A DNA stretch of 64,000 nt, from positions 2,875,109 to 2,939,108 of the forward strand of contig OU696592.1 of NCBI GenBank assembly GCA_916048095.2, in the 5' to 3' direction. The stretch comes from Sacculina carcini. Its lineage: Eukaryota; Arthropoda; Thecostraca; Sacculinidae. Numbering within the stretch: position 1 is the first letter of the stretch; every line of letters begins with the position of its first letter. Below, piece by piece: positions 58,669 to 64,000 of this stretch. The position numbers and the translations under genes were made by a program. The notes below the pieces were generated by a model. That model was given only the letters and a program-made list of their open reading frames with translations. It made no database searches and had not been told where the DNA came from.

Positions 58669-60381
58669 ATTTTCGTCTACGTCTACTTGTATTGTATTAC
58701 TACATTTTCGTCTACTTGTATTGTGCATAAGAAATTCAGGGTAACATTATTATATCTTGCGTTATGAGCATTTGATGGACTTGATTTTTGTTATGATCAT
58801 TTGAAATTGTTGTCTCTGTTCTTACATGTCTTCTGAGCAATACATTGTTGCCGTTGTCGAGACAATTGAGGTATTTGGTTTAATTATATTATATTGCTTA
58901 GTGGCGGACAGAGTGCGTAGCGAAACGAAGTGTTGAGTTAAGTACATCGTGGAGCACATGTGCGTGTTCCAGAGCCGTTTTTTTAGTGTGTACGTGTAGC
59001 TTACCAATATTGTAATTGTAATTCATGTTAATTTTTCTATCAGTGTTCGTTTTTCACATTGGCTCTACACACAGTGTCATTTAGTTGAGCTTTTGTGGAG
59101 TTGGTCTCGCCACGGAGCTTCACTGGACCATTTTTCTGAACCGACTAAATGTTGCGATATACACGACTACAGATCAGATTGTAATGACACACAAACACAT
59201 TGCTGCAATTTCAGAGAAGACTTTGCGCTCGTGTGCTTGGTAACAGTGTTTTGTATGTTTTGTAACAGCGAAGCGACCTCAAAACTACACACAAATATAC
59301 AATAATGTACATGCAAACACACACATGAATATTTACATTTTCATTTCATTCAATTTCTACACAATTTCTAGGTTGTGCAGACAGTATATTAATTACAATA
59401 CAATAATTACAATGTGGACTTGAACAAACGTACACACATACATGTACGTTCGTGAGTGTGGATTTATCACTGTCACTGACAGGTCCGTTAGAATTCTTCG
59501 GAATTTCGGCCAGCTGAACGTCATGTATAGCCAAAAGGACCACACGCACATGTATACAAGTATAAGCAGTCAGGCAGGCTGGAAAACATGGCTGACAGCC
59601 ACTAACCCTTCTGATTTTCAAAACAGGTCTTATTTTCACCATGTATGACCGATATTCCACACCTGCTGACCGATATACACATATCCACACGCACTCACAC
59701 ACAGGCAAACAGAACACCGACCCTTGCCTTCCCTCACACACGCGCACACGCGCACAAGCACACACACATGCACACACATATACACCGCCGACACAGGCAC
59801 AAAGGTTAGTGAAAGCGGCGATACAACATGATAACAGAAAGACGTGCAAATGCAAACGACAAGTATGCATAGAAAAACGATATAAATATTTGTATAACAT
59901 TTGAATATTTATAATATTTGAATAACATTGGTAGACCAAAACAATGCAAATGCATCTCATCCTACAATACAAGCTATATACAATGAAAGTAATTATTCAC
60001 AACAATCATAACATACACATTCAATATCTCATTCACAGCTAATACTTCGGCTTTATTCATAATTTTCCGATCATCAGATATTTGGAGCAAGTGTTTAAAT
60101 ATTGGATATATTAAGATAACATAAGATATTAATATTGATTGATGTTAGATAGATAAGATAGATCATATAAATGGACAGATAGATATTGTAGATTTGATAT
60201 TGTAGATTAGATAGATAAGATATATTTTGATTATTGATCAGATATTGATCAATACTCATCCAGCATGCACACACATGCACACACATATATACACACCGCG
60301 CATATTTGTGCATAGTGGGTACCTCGGAGAGATCACTGATAATGGAGAGAGGAATGCAAGCGTGTATGTGTGTTTGGATCT
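58669..60381. other. No gene recognised
   Basis: AT-rich unique sequence with CA-rich stretches at about 59685-59795 and 60264-60297, and a GATA/TAGAT-rich stretch at about 60140-60240. No domain or element end found. Confidence 0.45.
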
Positions 60382-60918
60382 AGTACAATATTGCCCTATG
60401 AACATATTAGCCACAAATGCCCGAGTACTCTCATACTCTACAATAGGGCAATATGTTCACCTCGACCAGCGTAGTATCAAAGGCGTACCAAGTGCGGTGA
60501 GTGCGACTGCGACGAGTGGCCAATATGTTGCTTTTCACCATATCGTAATTTCAGTGGTTTTCAACACAACGCACGAGTATATACATAAAAGGTAGCTAGC
60601 ACCTAACTGCAGCTATTTGCTAGGCTCAGCAATTTAATTTGACTTACCCTAACCTGACCTGACCTAACCTATCCTAACCAATAACCGCACACTACGCTAG
60701 CTACCTGTTGTGAATATACTCGTGCGTTGTGTTGAAAACCATTGAAATTACGCTATGGTTAAAAGTGAACATATTGGCACCAAACCGCAGTCGCACTCAT
60801 CATACTTGGTACGGCTTTGACACTACGCTGGCCGAGGTGAACATATTGCCCTATTGTAAAGTATGGGGGTATGCGGGCGCTTGAGGCTAATATGTTGATA
60901 GGGCAATATTGTAGTACT
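60382..60918. mobile_element. Long-armed palindromic (foldback) element
   Basis: The left arm (60382-60601) and right arm (60695-60918) are inverted repeats of about 220 bp. Shared words include AGTACAATATTGCCCTAT at the outer ends, AACATATTGCC/GGCAATATGTT, AACACAACGCACGAGTATAT and GCTAGCTACCT at the inner ends. The 93-bp centre holds degenerate CCTAA repeats. Arm divergence is moderate. No coding capacity. It borders the satellite array directly. Confidence 0.75.
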
Positions 60919-60921
60919 CCC

Positions 60922-63900
60922 GAATTTGCGATGTCAGTTACATACGTGTGCACAAGTATCGAAAATGACCGATTTCGATCAATTTTGACGTTTTTGCGAT
61001 GTCAGTGGAGCTCGTGTGCACAATTATCGAAAATTACCGATTTCGGTCAATTTTGACGTTTTTGTGATGTCAGTGACATACGTGTGCACAAGTATCTAAA
61101 ATTACCGATTTCGGTCAATTTTGACGTTTTTGCGATGTCAGTGACCTACGTGTGCACAAGTATCCAAAATGACCGATTTCGATCAATTTTGACTTTTGTG
61201 CGATGTCAGTGGATCTCGTGTGCACAAGTATCGAAAATGACCGATTTCGGTCAATTTGGACGTTTTTGCGATGTCAGTGACACACATGTGCACAAGTATC
61301 GAAAATGACCTATTTCGGTCAATTTTGATGTTTTCGGGATGTTAGTGACATGCGTGTGCACAAGTATCGAAAATGACAGATTTCGGTCAATTTTGACGTT
61401 TTTGCGATGTCAGTGTAACTCGTGCGCACAAGTATCGAAAATGACAGATTTCGGTCAATTTTGACGTATTTGCGATGTCAGTTACATACGTGTGCACAAG
61501 TATCGAAAATTATCGATTTCGGTAAATTTTGACGTTTTCGGGATGTCAGTGACATACGTGTGCACAAGTATCGAAAATGATCGATTTCGGTCAATTTTGA
61601 TGTTTTTGCGATGTCAGTGGAACTCGTGTGCACAAGTATCGAAAATGATCGATTTCGGTCAATTTTGACGTTTTTGCGATGTCAGTGACATACGTGTGCA
61701 CAAGTATCGAAAATGACCAGTTTCGGTCAATTTTGACGTTTTTGCGATATCAGTGACATACGTGTGCACAAGTATCGAAAATGACCGCTCTCGGTCAATT
61801 TTAACGTTTTTGCGATGTCAGTGTACACAAGTATGCACTCGTGTGCACAAGTATCGAAAATGATCGATTTCGGTCAATTTTGACGTTTTTGCGATGTCAG
61901 TGACATACATGTGCACAAATATCGAAAATTCCCGAATTGAGTCAATTTTGACGTTTTTGCGATGTAAGTGACATACGTGTGCACAAGTATCGAAAAATGA
62001 CCGATTTCGGTCAATTTTGACGTTTTTGCGATGTCAGTGACATACATGTGCACAAGTATCGAAAATGACCGATTTCGGTCAATTTTGACGTTTTTGCGAT
62101 GTCAGTGTAACTCGTGTGCACAAGTATCGAAAATGATCGATTTCGATCAATTTTGACGTTTTTGGGATGTCAGTGACATACGTGTGCACAATTATCGAAA
62201 ATTACCGATTTCTGTCAATTTTGAGGTCTTTGCGATGTCAGTGACATACGTGTGCACAAGTATCGAAAATGACCGCTTTCTGTCAATTTTATGGTTTTTG
62301 CGATGTCAGTGGAACTCTTGTGCACAAGTATCGAAAATGACCGATTTCGGTCAATTTTAACCTTTTTGCGATGTCAGTGGAACTCGTGTGCACAAGTATC
62401 GAAAATGATCGATTTCAGTCAATTTTGATGTTTTCGGGATGTAAGTGACATGTGTGTGCACAAGTATCGAAAATGACAGATTTCGGTCAATTTTGACGTT
62501 TTCGGGATGTCAGTGACATACGTGTGCACAAGTATCGAAAATGACCGATTTCGGTCAATTTTGACGTTTTTGCGATGTCAGTGTAACTCGTGTGCACAAG
62601 TATCGAAAATGATCGATTTCGATCAATTTTGACGTTTTTGCGATGTCAGTGTAACTCGTGTGCACAAGTATCGAAAATGACAGATTTCGGTCAATTTTGA
62701 CGTTTTCGGGATGTCAGTGACATACGTGTGCACAAGTATCGAAAATGACCGCTTTCGGTCAATTTTAACGTTTTTGCGATGTCAGTGGAACTCTTGTGCA
62801 CAAGTATCGAAAATGACCGATTTCGGTCAATTTTGACGTTTTTGCGATGTCAGTGACATACATGTGCACAAATATCGAAAATTCCCGAATTGAGTCAATT
62901 TTGACGTTTTTGCGATGTAAGTGACATACGTGTGCACAAGTATCGAAAAATTACCGATTTCGGTCAATTTTGACGTTTTTGAGATGTCAGTGACATACAT
63001 GTGCACAAGTATCGAAAATGACCGATTTTGGTCAATTTTGACGTTTTTGCGATGTCAGTGTAACTCGTGTGCACAAGTATCGAAAATGATCGATTTCGAT
63101 CAATTTTGACGTTTTTGGGATGTCAGTGACATACGTGTGCACAATTATCGAAAATTACCGATTTCTGTCAATTTTGAGGTTTTTGCGATGTCAGAGACAT
63201 ACGTGTGCACAAGTATCGAAAATGACCGCTTTCGCTAAATTTTAAGGTTTTTGCGATGTCAGTGGAACTCTTGTGCACAAGTATCGAAAATGACCGATTT
63301 CGGTCAATTTTAACGTTTTTGCGATGTCAGTGGAACTCGTGTGCACAAGTATCGAAAATGACCGCTTTCGGTCAATTTTAAGGTTTTTGCGATGTCAGTG
63401 GAACTCGTGTGCACAAGTATCGAAAATGACCGATTTCGGTCAATTTTAACGTTTTTGCGATGTCAGTGGAACTCGTGTGCACAAGTATCGAAAATGACAG
63501 ATTTCGGTCAATTTTGATGTTTTCGGGATGTAAGTGACATGTGTGTGCACAAGTATCGAAAATGACAGATTTCGGTCAATTTTGACGTTTTCGGGATGTC
63601 AGTGACATACGTGTGCACAAGTATCGAAAATGACCGATTTCGGTCAATTTTGACGTATTTGCGATGTCAGTTACATACGTGTGCACAAGTATCGAAAATT
63701 ATCGATTTCGGTCAATTTTGACGTTTTTGCGATGTCAGTGACATACGCGTGCACAAGTATCGAAAATGACCTATTTCGGTCAATTTTGATGTTTTCGGGA
63801 TGTTAGTGACATGCGTGTGCACAAGTATCGAAAATGACAGATTTCGGTCAATTTTGACGTTTTTGCGATGTCAGTGTAACTCGTGCGCAAAAGCATCGAA

Positions 63901-64000
63901 AATGACCGCTTTCGGTCAATTTTAACGTTTTTGCGATGTCAGTAGAACTCGTGTGCACAATTATCGAAAATGATCGATTTCGGTCAATTTGATGTTCCTT
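60922..64000. repeat. 68-bp satellite array (about 45 monomers, continues beyond the window)
   Basis: The monomer runs GATGTCAGTGACATACGTGT, GCACAAGTATCGAAAATGAC, CGATTTCGGTCAATTTTGAC, GTTTTTGC. Each monomer holds the inverted repeat TGACCGA-TT-TCGGTCA. Monomer classes differ after GTCAGTG: ACATACG, GAACTCG or TAACTCG. Rare variants recur at multiples of the monomer: CCCGAATTGAGTCAA at 61931 and 62884 (953 bp, 14 monomers) and GATGTAAGTGACATGTGTG near 62438 and 63527 (1089 bp, 16 monomers). This indicates higher-order block duplication. Open frames across it are accidental. Confidence 0.95.

Noticed and set aside
60922..64000. CRISPR-like regularly spaced repeats
   Set aside because: The whole 68-bp unit is repeated, with no unique spacers and no cas genes, in eukaryotic-type DNA. 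It is a satellite.

Overview
The window is eukaryotic, almost certainly metazoan, repeat-dominated DNA. I found no host protein-coding gene, rRNA or intact tRNA. Almost everything recognisable is a transposable element, a fragment of one, or a tandem repeat. Arthropod origin, perhaps a crustacean, is suggested by short (TTAGG/CCTAA)n tracts, very dense CA/TG microsatellites, and a LINE whose 3' end carries GTGAGTACA repeats. This is inference from repeat style, not proof.

Layout. 1-2668: the left part of a Ty3/gypsy-type LTR retrotransposon on the minus strand, with an LTR, a primer-binding site and an uninterrupted gag-protease-RT frame running off the window edge. 4077-23771: four Helitron-like units joined directly head to tail; each ends in CTAG and is followed at once by the next unit's 5' end. 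Units 1 and 2 are both 5228 bp and nearly identical, unit 3 is 5660 bp and unit 4 is 3579 bp. 23.8-31.2 kb: a foldback element, microsatellites, minisatellites, a tRNA-derived SINE and two decayed LINE fragments. 31.3-33.1 kb: a Helitron derivative that keeps a broken piece of Rep protein between the same non-coding flanks, so it links the non-coding array to an autonomous lineage. 34.8-38.7 kb: a nearly full-length but frameshifted CR1/L2/jockey-type LINE. 39.3-39.8 kb: a GC-rich open frame resembling the PD-(D/E)XK-type C-terminal domain of some reverse-transcriptase proteins.

40.7-50.1 kb holds minus-strand Helitron pieces, one split by a LINE with an intact 992-residue ORF2 (41925-44903); a 1-kb terminal-inverted-repeat element with a 34-bp perfect palindrome; and two LINE RT tails. 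50.2-55.1 kb is a head-to-tail series of 5'-truncated LINE 3' ends, each bounded by TG microsatellite. 56.7-58.7 kb is a decayed L1/Tx1-like LINE on the minus strand, split by an insertion. 60.4-60.9 kb is a long-armed palindromic element next to a 68-bp satellite array that runs from about 60922 past the end of the window.

There is no operon or host pathway here. The functional links are between elements: Helitron derivatives depending on a Rep source elsewhere, LINE fragments on ORF2 machinery such as the intact copy, and LINE insertion associated with microsatellites. The most unusual features are the exact-junction Helitron concatemer with its many internal copies of the terminal hairpin, and the microsatellite-bounded LINE series.
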